A DNA stretch of 29,166 nt from Anaerolineae bacterium (GTDB lineage: Bacteria > Chloroflexota > Anaerolineae > JAAYZQ01). Within the stretch, counting starts at the first letter, position 1. Each line of letters opens with the position of its first letter. The position numbers and the translations under genes are program-made. Below the pieces are notes generated by a model that saw nothing but the letters and a program-made list of their open reading frames with translations, was not told the DNA's origin and made no database searches. Below, piece after piece: positions 6,755 through 13,796 of this stretch. The stretch is taken from the NCBI GenBank assembly GCA_016929795.1, contig JAFGIA010000176.1:1-29166 (forward strand), given 5' to 3'.

Positions 6755-9214
6755 TCACGCCTCACGTTTCACGAGCGCGGTCGACAAGGCGTAGAGCTGT
6801 GTCGCACTCAGGCGCGTGCTGTGCTCCATCAGCGCCGCCGGGTCATCGAGCAGGCGCGGCAGGTCATAGTCGATGGCCCCCTTGACGCCCGTGTCGAGGT
6901 GAAACGCGCGCAGCATCCGGCGCACGGTCTCGGCCCGGCGATCCCGGCGTGACAGGAGCGTGGCGCAGCCCGAGGCACACAGTCTCAGGGTGAGCCGCTG
7001 TCCCGGCTCGACCTGCACGCCGTGCACCACTAGCCGTTCAGCGGCAGGGTTGTACGACACGTCAGGCGGGCGCGCCTCGCCGTCGACGTCCAGCGTTATG
7101 TCGATTTTCCCCTGGCCGGGGTCCATCACGCCCTGGATCGCCAGGTGATAGGTGCGCACCTGCGGCACGAGCGACACGTCACCTTCGGCAGGCTCGACGA
7201 CTAGCTCAAGCGTGTGGCCGTGCCAGGCCTGTCGAAAGCGGGTGACGGCATAGGCGCCGGACAGATAATCCAGCGTGGTGCCGTCGTCCTCGTACAGGTC
7301 AAACGCGCCACTGGCCCCGGCAAAGAGATGCAGGGTCAGCTCCGTGGGATTGTCGACGCCGCCCCACCCCACGCGTGGAGCGAGCGGCACGATGGCGCCG
7401 GCACGGGCAAAAAGCGGTATGTCGTCGAGGGCGCCGTAGCGTGTGTGCCAGTGGCCACCGGCCAAGTGCTCACCGCTGAAAAAGTGGTACCACTCCCCGT
7501 CGGGCAGCCACACCGTCTGCCGCGCCAGGCGCGTGTCAGCGTCGCGCGGCGAGACGTAGGGCGCGGCGATCAGATCGGGGCCGAAATAGTACTGTTGTGG
7601 GCAGTGATAGGCCGCCTCTGCCTCCGGGTGCAGATAGTAAATCGGCAGGATCAGCAGCCGGTCGTGCTGCGTGGCGTGCCAGGCAGCGGAGTAGAGGTAG
7701 GGGATCAGGGCGTGGCGGAGCTGCATCGCCTCGCGCACGATGCACTCGATCTCGCGATCATAGCCCCAGGGGTGGCGCTCATGATAGGGGTTCTTGGTGC
7801 TGTGCAGACGCAGGATGGGGCTCAGCGCGCCAAACTGCACCCAGCGCGCAAAGAGCTCCGGGTCCTCGATGCCGCGCATGTGCCCGCCGATGTCATGGCT
7901 CCACCAGCCATATCCGACATTCGCCGCCGTCGCGGTCATGTAGGGCTGGAAGGCGAGCGACGCCCAACTGACCACCGTATCGCCCGAAAAGCCGATCGGG
8001 TAGCGGTGGTTGCCGAGGCCGCCCCATCGTGAAAAGATAAAAGGCCGCGTGCGCCCGTCACGTGCGGCGTCGTAGAAGTGAAGGTGATTGAGCCACCAGA
8101 GCGGATCGAGCCCCGAGAGCCGGCTGCGCGTGCCCTGTTGCCAGTCGAGCCACCAGAAGTCGACGCCCTGCTCCTCGAGGGGGTGATGCAGCAACTCGAA
8201 ATAGGCACTGACGAACTCGGGGTCAGTCGCATCGAACGCCACGGGCATGCCCGAGTCGGGATCGATGCCCAGGCGGGCGGCCATGTCGAGGTAGCGGGCC
8301 TCGTGTGGGTGCACGCCGTCGGCAGGGTGGAGGTTGAGTGCCGTGCGCAGTCCCTGCTCATGCAGCCAGCCAATGAACGTCTCCGGTTCGGGAAAGAGAG
8401 AAGGGTTCCAGGTGTAACCGGTCCAGCCGCTGGCAGTGTCACACCTGGTGATGTGCCAGTCCATATCGACAATGAGGACTGACAACGGCACCTCGTGTGC
8501 CTGGAACTCTTCCACCAGCTCGCGCAGCTCGGCCTGCGAATAGGCCCAGTAGCGAGACCACCAGTTGCCCAGGATCCAGCGCGGCATGAGGGGCACGGGG
8601 CCCGCCACCTGGAAAAAGTCTCGTAGACAGCCGAGATAGTCGTGGCCATAGCCGAAAAAGTAGAGGTCGCTCGCCTCCGGCGCCTCGCGTGTCACGAGCC
8701 ACCCGGCGGCGCCGTGTGGCGCTTTGTCATCGAACACCAGGCTGTACGAATCGTCGACGACGGCCCAACCAGCGCGCGACATCAGCCCCGGCCCGAGGTG
8801 GACAGGACCATCGACGTTGTCAAGCGTGCGCGCCGTGCCTCGCAGGTTCAGGGGATCGCCGGCGCCATAGCGCCACCCCGTCCCACTCTCTTTCAGATCG
8901 ATCGACAGCGTGTTCCAGGCAAGTCCGCGGGGGGTCACGGCATAGGACAAGCGGAGGGCCTCGGTCTCGATCGCGATCGTGTCTTGGGTCAAGATCGCGT
9001 CAAACTCTGGCACCGGCAGGTCGCGGCACCAGAACGCCTGGCTGGGGCGGTCTTCAAAAGCACCGGCAGGGTCGTGCTCGATTCGGATCAGGCGCGGGGT
9101 GAGCACGGTAAAGCGCACGTTCGGCCCCTGGACAACGGCTTCGGGGCGGGCGACCGGGCGGAAGGTGGGGTGGGCGGCAGTGGATTGTGACGTTATGTCA
9201 TCTATGTCAGGCAT
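6755..9214 (-). CDS. Glycoside hydrolase family 31 (alpha-glucosidase/alpha-xylosidase type)
   Basis: An 819-residue retaining glycosidase. The N-terminal beta-sandwich (about 20-200) precedes a (beta/alpha)8 barrel with VLIVDMDWH (246-253), the nucleophile motif FWWLDWQQG (Asp357) and the acid/base region RYPIGFSGDT (Asp412). Beta-sandwich domains follow, including LYEDDGTTLDY, a typical GH31 C-terminal strand motif. DWQQ in place of the DMNE of classical alpha-glucosidases marks a bacterial subgroup whose substrate I cannot assign. There is no signal peptide, so it probably acts on imported oligosaccharides. Start ATG at 9214 with GGAGAG 5 bp upstream; the reading frame stays open to 9349, but those 45 extra residues look non-coding and span the promoter. 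It is a single-gene unit, convergent with the secreted protein gene. Confidence 0.88.
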   Translation of the reverse strand: MPDIDDITSQSTAAHPTFRPVARPEAVVQGPNVRFTVLTPRLIRIEHDPAGAFEDRPSQAFWCRDLPVPEFDAILTQDTIAIETEALRLSYAVTPRGLAWNTLSIDLKESGTGWRYGAGDPLNLRGTARTLDNVDGPVHLGPGLMSRAGWAVVDDSYSLVFDDKAPHGAAGWLVTREAPEASDLYFFGYGHDYLGCLRDFFQVAGPVPLMPRWILGNWWSRYWAYSQAELRELVEEFQAHEVPLSVLIVDMDWHITRCDTASGWTGYTWNPSLFPEPETFIGWLHEQGLRTALNLHPADGVHPHEARYLDMAARLGIDPDSGMPVAFDATDPEFVSAYFELLHHPLEEQGVDFWWLDWQQGTRSRLSGLDPLWWLNHLHFYDAARDGRTRPFIFSRWGGLGNHRYPIGFSGDTVVSWASLAFQPYMTATAANVGYGWWSHDIGGHMRGIEDPELFARWVQFGALSPILRLHSTKNPYHERHPWGYDREIECIVREAMQLRHALIPYLYSAAWHATQHDRLLILPIYYLHPEAEAAYHCPQQYYFGPDLIAAPYVSPRDADTRLARQTVWLPDGEWYHFFSGEHLAGGHWHTRYGALDDIPLFARAGAIVPLAPRVGWGGVDNPTELTLHLFAGASGAFDLYEDDGTTLDYLSGAYAVTRFRQAWHGHTLELVVEPAEGDVSLVPQVRTYHLAIQGVMDPGQGKIDITLDVDGEARPPDVSYNPAAERLVVHGVQVEPGQRLTLRLCASGCATLLSRRDRRAETVRRMLRAFHLDTGVKGAIDYDLPRLLDDPAALMEHSTRLSATQLYALSTALVKREA

Positions 9215-9269
9215 CTTTCTCTCCGTGGTGACCACCTGGCGACAGCAGGCCAGTCTTGCACTGTCCACT

Positions 9270-9275
9270 ATTATA
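9270..9275 (-). promoter_or_regulatory. -10 box for the GH31 gene
   Basis: TATAAT on the minus strand (9275-9270), 56 bp upstream of the GH31 ATG. The -35 region is poor (TTTCTC at 17-bp spacing), which may mean an activator is required. It shares the 220-bp divergent intergenic region with the plus-strand promoter at 9343-9398. Confidence 0.45.
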
Positions 9276-9342
9276 CATGAAGGTGACCCAGAGAGAAAAG
9301 TTGGTGCGCCCGCAACGCAACTGACCACCTGCCAGCCGGAAA

Positions 9343-9398
9343 ATCGCACAACTCTTTCAAAACTCTTTCACAGGTTCTTCACATCCATCGTCTATAAT
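9343..9398 (+). promoter_or_regulatory. Pho-box-like direct repeats and -10 box for the DUF4405 gene
   Basis: Heptamers ATCGCAC (9343, weak), CTTTCAA (9354), CTTTCAC (9365) and TCTTCAC (9376) recur every 11 bp. The last ends exactly 10 bp before a perfect TATAAT (9393-9398), and no sigma-70 -35 hexamer is present. An 11-bp heptamer array replacing the -35 box is the layout used by OmpR/PhoB-family activators. CACAGGTTCTTCACATCC (9369-9386) matches 15 of 18 positions with CACAGGTTTATCACAACC (12578-12595) before the phosphate operon. Confidence 0.55.
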
Positions 9399-9434
9399 GG
9401 CGACAGAGTCAAGAATTTAGTGTGGGAGGTTTCA

Positions 9435-10058
9435 GTGCAAAAACGTCAACTGTCAGCCAAGACGCGTGGCAACTGGCTCATCGATGCGGTGGTATTCCTG
9501 GGGGGTATCTTTGCTGCCCTGTCGGGCATCTACTTTCTCTACCTGCCCTCGGGTGGCTATCGCGGCGGACGGAACCCCGCCTATGGCATCCAAATCCTGT
9601 TCGACCGTCATACCTGGAGCGATCTGCACATCATCACAGGCGTGCTCATGGTGGCCGCAGTCATCGTCCACTTTGCTATCCACTGGCGGTGGGTGGTCAC
9701 CATGGCCCGCAAGGTTGCCCATACGATCCGCACCCGGGAGAGCGGCATGTCACGTGGCGCGTGGAAGAACTTGATCCTCGACGTGATCGTTGGCCTCAGC
9801 TTCCTGCTGTGCGCGGTGTCCGGCATTGCCCTGCTCTTCGTGCCCGAGGGCAGCGGTGGTGGGCCGAGCACTGCACGCCTGACCTGGGACATGATGCACA
9901 CGTGGAGCGGCGTGGTGCTCATCGGCTCTGCCATCGTCCACTTTGCCATCCACTGGCGCTGGGTCAAGAACGTGACGCTGCGGCTCGTGGCCTCGCTCCT
10001 GCCCGCGCGGCCCGAGCCCACGGCTGTCGCGCAGCCTGGCCTGTCAGGTGGCGAATAG
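9435..10058 (+). CDS. DUF4405-like cytochrome b-type membrane protein, internally duplicated
   Basis: A 207-residue protein with four hydrophobic segments (about 15-37, 64-84, 115-136, 155-175). It consists of two similar halves, each with HTWS...IVHFAIHWRWV (His59, His65, His79, His83 in the first; His155, His169, His173 in the second). Paired histidines on facing helices are how cytochrome b561/DUF4405-type proteins bind heme, so a membrane electron-transfer role is likely. The donor and acceptor are unknown. The start is GTG at 9435 with GGGAGG 5 bp upstream; upstream codons in frame overlap the promoter. It is followed after 87 bp by the anchored OB-repeat gene, and the pair is closed by the terminator at 11174-11210. 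Confidence 0.75.
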   Translation: MQKRQLSAKTRGNWLIDAVVFLGGIFAALSGIYFLYLPSGGYRGGRNPAYGIQILFDRHTWSDLHIITGVLMVAAVIVHFAIHWRWVVTMARKVAHTIRTRESGMSRGAWKNLILDVIVGLSFLLCAVSGIALLFVPEGSGGGPSTARLTWDMMHTWSGVVLIGSAIVHFAIHWRWVKNVTLRLVASLLPARPEPTAVAQPGLSGGE

Positions 10059-10074
10059 CACAATTCAGAAGGCA

Positions 10075-10091
10075 GTGCTCGCGGTGAGCAC
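10075..10091 (+). promoter_or_regulatory. Small intercistronic hairpin
   Basis: GTGCTC and GAGCAC form a perfect 6-bp stem with a GCGGT loop just after the DUF4405 stop. No U-tract follows, so it is more likely an RNA-stability or translation-control element. It contains the only SD-like sequence for the earliest possible start (10098) of the next gene. Confidence 0.3.
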
Positions 10092-10145
10092 AGCAAAGTG
10101 ATGCAAGACAAAGAACAAACACATAGAAAGGTGAATGTGAAAACA

Positions 10146-11159
10146 ATGGCAAAGAAGGTGATTCTTGGAACACTGCTGTTTGGACTGATCGGGATTCTCC
10201 TGGCGGGCGCGGTGATCCGCACCCTCGACAAGACGGGCAACATCGCCGAAGCGCAGGGGAACGGCTACGGCCACGGCGCAGGCCGTGGGGCCGACACGAT
10301 GAGCACCACGAGCGACTGCTGCGATGATGAAGCAGGCGAGGCAATCCCCGCAGGCAACGGCCGCGGCCAGAGCGGTGGGGGGGGATACGGCCGCACGGCT
10401 GAGGCGGCAGGAGTGCCGGCGGCGGAAGCGATCGCGCCGGAAGAGTGGGTGACCATTGAGGGCACTGTTGTGCAAGAGCCGGCAGCGGGCGTCGACCTGA
10501 TTGTCGAGACGGCCGAGGGTGAGTTAGTGGTCGTGGGCACTGGCCCCGGCTACCTGGAGACGCAAGGGTTCGCGCTCGAGGCCGGCGAGCAGGTACGGGT
10601 AGAGGGCTTCTGGGAAGATGGCGAGTTCAAAGCGGGCGAGATCACGCGGCTGCGCGATGGCGCCACGGTGCAGATACGAGACATGTACGGCCGGCCCGCG
10701 TGGTCGGGTGGCTACGGCCGCGGTGCAGGCAGTGCGTCTGCGAGTGAGCAGGCGGCAGCCGGCGTTGCAGGCAATGGGCAGGCGGCAGCCGGCGGAGGCC
10801 AGGGTGGCTACGGCGGCGAGGGCAACAGCGCAGCCCCGGGCGACACCACCGGCACAGGCCAGGCGCAGGTGGACGAGTGGGTAACCCTCGAAGGGACCGC
10901 GGTGGCGGTGAGCACCAACGAGATGACCTTCCAGGCGGATGGTGGCGAGTCGCTGTTGGTGGATGGCCGCGCCTGGCGCTTTATCCAGGAGCAGGGATTC
11001 GTCATCACCACCGGCGACCGCCTGCGCCTGACGGGGTTCTACGAGAACGGGGACCTGGAAGTGGGTATCATCGACGACCTGACCACAGGCCAGTCGGTGA
11101 GCATCCGCGACGAGAACGGCCGCCCCCTGTGGGCCGGTCGGGGGCGGCGCGGCGGCTAA
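10146..11159 (+). CDS. Membrane-anchored or secreted protein with two OB-like repeats
   Basis: A 337-residue protein with a basic N-terminus and hydrophobic segment (about 4-24), consistent with a signal anchor. Two homologous beta-rich modules of about 88 residues follow (about 100-187 and 244-331). Each starts EWVT(I/L)EGT and ends IRD-(M/E)-(Y/N)-GRP-x-W, with a central GDRLRLTGFYENG-type strand pair, reminiscent of OB folds. Gly/Ala/Gln-rich linkers separate them, one carrying a 17-bp DNA repeat (10748-10764 and 10778-10794). A DCCDDE motif near residue 57 could bind metal. Start choice: ATG at 10146, because the AAAGGTGA at 10127-10134 precedes it; GTG at 10137, GTG at 10098 and ATG at 10101 are in-frame alternatives. 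It probably works outside the membrane with the DUF4405 cytochrome. No enzymatic motif is recognised. Confidence 0.65.
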   Translation: MAKKVILGTLLFGLIGILLAGAVIRTLDKTGNIAEAQGNGYGHGAGRGADTMSTTSDCCDDEAGEAIPAGNGRGQSGGGGYGRTAEAAGVPAAEAIAPEEWVTIEGTVVQEPAAGVDLIVETAEGELVVVGTGPGYLETQGFALEAGEQVRVEGFWEDGEFKAGEITRLRDGATVQIRDMYGRPAWSGGYGRGAGSASASEQAAAGVAGNGQAAAGGGQGGYGGEGNSAAPGDTTGTGQAQVDEWVTLEGTAVAVSTNEMTFQADGGESLLVDGRAWRFIQEQGFVITTGDRLRLTGFYENGDLEVGIIDDLTTGQSVSIRDENGRPLWAGRGRRGG

Positions 11160-11173
11160 GCAGGCTGGAATCC

Positions 11174-11210
11174 AACCGCCCCCACCAGGAGGTGGGGGCG
11201 GTTGTTATTG
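11174..11210 (+). terminator. Intrinsic terminator after the OB-repeat gene
   Basis: Perfect 13-bp arms AACCGCCCCCACC (11174-11186) and GGTGGGGGCGGTT (11191-11203) with an AGGA loop, followed by GTTATTG. It starts 15 bp after the stop codon. The U-tract is weak but the stem is very stable. Confidence 0.75.
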
Positions 11211-11226
11211 GTCCCGGTTCCTCTGC

Positions 11227-11345
11227 CTAGTCGTCACCCCCCTCGCCAGCCTCGTCCTCCTCGCCTGCCGGGTGGCAGCGCACACAATCCTCAAAGTCGG
11301 CGTGCCCTTGCCTCAAACGCAGAGAGCGATCACCCTGGCTACATA
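11227..11345 (-). other. Possible frame-shifted tail of the zinc-ribbon gene, with a CxxCH motif
   Basis: Just past the zinc-ribbon stop, the +1 frame reads CSQGDRSLRLRQG, then DFEDCVRCHPAGEED and an acidic tail to a TAG at 11227. The CVRCH could be half of a second zinc ribbon or a heme-type CxxCH. It has no start codon or ribosome site of its own near this segment. Either a frameshift separates it from the zinc-ribbon gene or it is chance. Confidence 0.2.
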
Positions 11346-11794
11346 TCTGCAACCCGGAAGCCACACTCCGGGCAAAAGCGGACGTCGGGCCGCAGCGGAG
11401 TCTGGCACTTGGGGCAGACATGGCCCTGCGGCACCGGCGCGGGTGCTGGCGGTGGTGGCTCCGGGGCCGCCGGCGCCACGGTCGCCGATTTTTCCGGGGC
11501 AGGCGCCGCCTCCGGCGGCTTTTCCTGGCGGATGCGCTCGACCTCGGCTTCCTGGGCGGCGATCCGCTCCCGCACGCTATCGATCTTGGGTGCGAGCGCC
11601 AACAACTCGGGCTGGGTCAGCGCGCCTGCATCGTAGAGCTCCACTGCTTGCTGGCCCAGAGCCGCGACTTCTGCTTCCAGCTCGCGCTGGATCGCCCTCA
11701 AGGCCGATTGGGCCTGGTTCACACGCACCAGGCGATCCGCCTCAAAGGCGGCTTTGTCCGCTCCGCTCTTCAGTTTGCCCAAAAACCCTGCCAT
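11339..11794 (-). CDS. Coiled-coil zinc-ribbon protein
   Basis: A 151-residue protein. Residues 1-90 are helical and charged (KLKSGADKAAFEADRLVRV, then Ala/Glu-rich stretches), consistent with a coiled coil. A Pro/Ala-rich linker (about 93-125) leads to a C-terminal zinc ribbon, CPKCQTPL...FCPECGF, with four cysteines. Such proteins are common in Chloroflexota, and this type has no assigned biochemical role that I can name. The ATG at 11794 has GGGAGG 7 bp upstream; the reading frame continues to 11851 but without a better start. It lies 29 bp downstream of the GNAT gene on the same strand and probably shares its promoter. Confidence 0.65.
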   Translation of the reverse strand: MAGFLGKLKSGADKAAFEADRLVRVNQAQSALRAIQRELEAEVAALGQQAVELYDAGALTQPELLALAPKIDSVRERIAAQEAEVERIRQEKPPEAAPAPEKSATVAPAAPEPPPPAPAPVPQGHVCPKCQTPLRPDVRFCPECGFRVADM

Positions 11795-11823
11795 TTTGCC
11801 CTCCCTGCTCATGCATAGGATCA

Positions 11824-12444
11824 TTATAACTTGAGTGGAGAGAAATTGCAAGATGCCTCAGGTGAGGGCGGCCACTCTGCGCGCTCAACGCGCCAATCGT
11901 TGGCCTCGTCGCTTTCTGCGACCAGGCGCATGCCGAGCTTTTGCAGCACCCGGTTCGAGCCCGCATTCATCTTGAGTGTGCCCGGCGCCACCACTGCCCG
12001 GCACACCGGGTTGCGGAAAGCCCAGGCGATCAGCGCCTGCGCCGCCTCGGTCGTATAGCCCTGCCCCTCATACTCCGGGTCGATGCCATAGCCGATCTCG
12101 ACCTCGCCCGCCTGGTTGGGCACCCCTTTGAAGCCGAGCAGGCCGGCACCGAAGGGCACATCGCGGACGATTGCCAGCCAATAGGTGTACCAGGGATGAT
12201 CTGCCAGGTTGCCCCCTGCCATGCGTGCGACCTTTTTGGCGATGGCGCCGCACACGCGATCGGTGAGGACGGCACGCGACACCGAGATGCCCAATTCTAA
12301 CTCCAACCCGCCCGGGCTATCCAGGTATTGCTGCAACTGCCGGTGCGAGAGGGCGACGAGACGCAAACGCACCGTCTCGATGGTGGCTCCGGGCGCCTGC
12401 TGCTCTTCCATCGCAATCATGTTTGCCGATTTTCGCCGGCTCAT
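11824..12444 (-). CDS. GNAT-family N-acetyltransferase (RimJ/RimL-like)
   Basis: A 206-residue acetyl-CoA-dependent transferase. The N-terminal strand ETVRLRLVALS matches the RimJ/RimL-type opening. The core contains GLLGFKGVPN, VEIGYGIDPEYEGQGYTTEAAQAL (motif A, with EGQGYTTEA as the acetyl-CoA pyrophosphate loop) and NAGSNRVLQKLGM (motif B), the usual order for RimL-like members that acetylate N-termini or small amines. The substrate is unknown. The start ATG at 12444 has GGAGG 6 bp upstream and sits about 33 nt from the predicted transcription start at the 12484-12512 promoter. It is divergent from the phosphate locus. Confidence 0.85.
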   Translation of the reverse strand: MSRRKSANMIAMEEQQAPGATIETVRLRLVALSHRQLQQYLDSPGGLELELGISVSRAVLTDRVCGAIAKKVARMAGGNLADHPWYTYWLAIVRDVPFGAGLLGFKGVPNQAGEVEIGYGIDPEYEGQGYTTEAAQALIAWAFRNPVCRAVVAPGTLKMNAGSNRVLQKLGMRLVAESDEANDWRVERAEWPPSPEASCNFSPLKL

Positions 12445-12483
12445 CGTGCCTCCTTCCGCGTGGTTACGGCCGAGGTATTCTGT

Positions 12484-12512
12484 ATTATAGCGGCACTCGC
12501 GAAAAAGCGCAA
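12484..12512 (-). promoter_or_regulatory. Sigma-70-type promoter for the GNAT gene
   Basis: On the minus strand TTGCGC (12512-12507), 17 bp, TATAAT (12489-12484). The transcription start should be near 12477. It is independent of the Pho-type repeats, which begin 61 bp away and face the other way. Confidence 0.6.
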
Positions 12513-12573
12513 TCGGGTAGCGGGTGGGGCAGCAGGCCGGGGCTATTTCGGCAGACACCCGTTGCCTGCTCCT

Positions 12574-12641
12574 TTGTCACAGGTTTATCACAACCCTGTC
12601 ACGACCTTTGTCACCCGCTCATGCGACAATCTTTTTATCAC
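12574..12641 (+). promoter_or_regulatory. Pho-box-type operator array and promoter of the phosphate locus
   Basis: Heptamers TTGTCAC (12574), TTATCAC (12585), CTGTCAC (12596) and TTGTCAC (12608) recur at 11, 11 and 12 bp. The last ends 10 bp before a -10-like GACAAT (12625-12630), and there is no -35 hexamer. A fifth copy, TTATCAC (12635-12641), covers the predicted transcription start. PhoB boxes in enterobacteria are CTGTCAT-type heptamers every 11 bp with the last one about 10 bp before the -10 box. The pst genes downstream support this reading. Confidence 0.75.
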
Positions 12642-12656
12642 CTGGGAGGTACATTC

Positions 12657-13688
12657 ATGAGCAGGGCTGGCGTGGCCGGAAATGGATATCTCGCCCTTGA
12701 CGACGTTGCCGAGGACCCGCAGGTAGCCCGCCGCCTGCCGCCAGAGCTCGCCTGGCGCCTGCACGCGCTGCCTGTTGCAGAGGACAACGGGCAGCTCACG
12801 GTCGCCATGGCCAACCCTGACGATCCCGGCGCGCGTGACGCAGTAGTTGCCGCGCTCGGCCCTGTGGCGTGTGTCGTCCGTGCCGACCCGGATGTCATCG
12901 ACTCGCACCTGGCGCGCATCTGGGGTGAGTCGGCCACTCGCCCACTCGACCTCATCGCCTGCTGCTTCCCCCAACCTATGACCGACGAGGTGTGGACCTA
13001 TGCCGAGGCAGTGGGCAACCTGTTGGGCGCCCGGCTGAGCCGCGCCGACACGCAGGACAAGCTCGAAGCCATGTTAGGTGAGCATGGGCCGGCGCAGGCC
13101 GACGTGGTGCTTTTTGGCGATGCCCGTCACCCGTCGATCTCGGATTGTCTGGCGCGCGCGGCTGCCACCGAGCAGGCTGAGGCTCAGCCTGCCCCCGCGG
13201 CACTCTGGGTGGCGCCGCAGCCACGCTGGCCGCTGCACCGCATCCTGCTTGTGATGGGGGGCACTGTGGCCGACCAGGCAGCCGTGGATTGGGTGGTGCG
13301 CGTCGCCCGACCAGGAATCAGCACCGTCACCATCCTGACCATCGTGCCCCCTGCGCCCGCCATGTACGGTCAGCGTGGGCGGATGGACCAGGGACTGCCG
13401 GCACTGCTGACCAGCGCCAGCCCGCTCGGCCAGCAAATGCGCGATGCAGCGCACCGATTGGTCGAGTGCCAGATCGAGGCCACCTTGCGCCTCCGCGCCG
13501 GCCCCCCCCAGTGGCAGGTATGCCACGAGATTGTCAAAGGCGACCATGATCTCGTGGTGCTCGCAGTCGAACGGCCGCACCGTTGGCTGCGCTGGATCGA
13601 AGGGGAGATGATTGGCCCCTTGTTGAATCGAATCGACCGACCTTTTCTCATCACCGCAGCCACCACTTGCCACGAGCCTCCCGGGTGA
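12657..13688 (+). CDS. GspE/MshE N-terminal-like plus universal stress protein (USP) fusion
   Basis: A 343-residue soluble protein. Residues about 15-90 (LPPELAWRLHALPVAED, LTVAMANPDDPGARDAV) match the N-terminal domain of type II secretion/pilus ATPases (GSPII_E_N), which in MshE binds cyclic-di-GMP; the RLG-type motifs of that site are not evident here. Residues about 180-340 form a USP-like alpha/beta domain (RILLVMGGTVADQAAVDWVVRVA ... HDLVVLAVERP). The ATP-binding G-2x-G-9x-G(S/T) signature of nucleotide-binding USPs is not clear. First gene of the phosphate locus, with ATG at 12657 and GGGAGG 7 bp upstream. A sensory or adaptor role in phosphate stress is an inference. Confidence 0.6.
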   Translation: MSRAGVAGNGYLALDDVAEDPQVARRLPPELAWRLHALPVAEDNGQLTVAMANPDDPGARDAVVAALGPVACVVRADPDVIDSHLARIWGESATRPLDLIACCFPQPMTDEVWTYAEAVGNLLGARLSRADTQDKLEAMLGEHGPAQADVVLFGDARHPSISDCLARAAATEQAEAQPAPAALWVAPQPRWPLHRILLVMGGTVADQAAVDWVVRVARPGISTVTILTIVPPAPAMYGQRGRMDQGLPALLTSASPLGQQMRDAAHRLVECQIEATLRLRAGPPQWQVCHEIVKGDHDLVVLAVERPHRWLRWIEGEMIGPLLNRIDRPFLITAATTCHEPPG

Positions 13689-13756
13689 ATGGCCGGGCCA
13701 GCTCACACCAGGACTGCAGCATCTCACCACCACAGCGCCGTCAAAGGAGTCAATCT

Positions 13757-13770
13757 GCGCTTGCAAGCGC
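13757..13770. repeat. 14-bp perfect palindrome upstream of pstS
   Basis: GCGCTTGCAAGCGC lies in the 108-bp gap between the USP fusion gene and pstS, 26 bp before the pstS start. It could be a dimeric regulator site or an RNA hairpin. No promoter hexamers are evident beside it. Confidence 0.3.
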
Positions 13771-13796
13771 GCGAATTCAATAGGCAGGGAGGATCT

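Noticed and set aside
9215..9349. 45-residue N-terminal extension of the GH31 gene
   Set aside because: It runs through the -10 box at 9270-9275, and a good ribosome site serves the ATG at 9214.
8979..9434. Upstream extension of the DUF4405 frame
   Set aside because: It overlaps the GH31 gene antisense and contains the promoter at 9343-9398; GTG at 9435 has a strong ribosome site.
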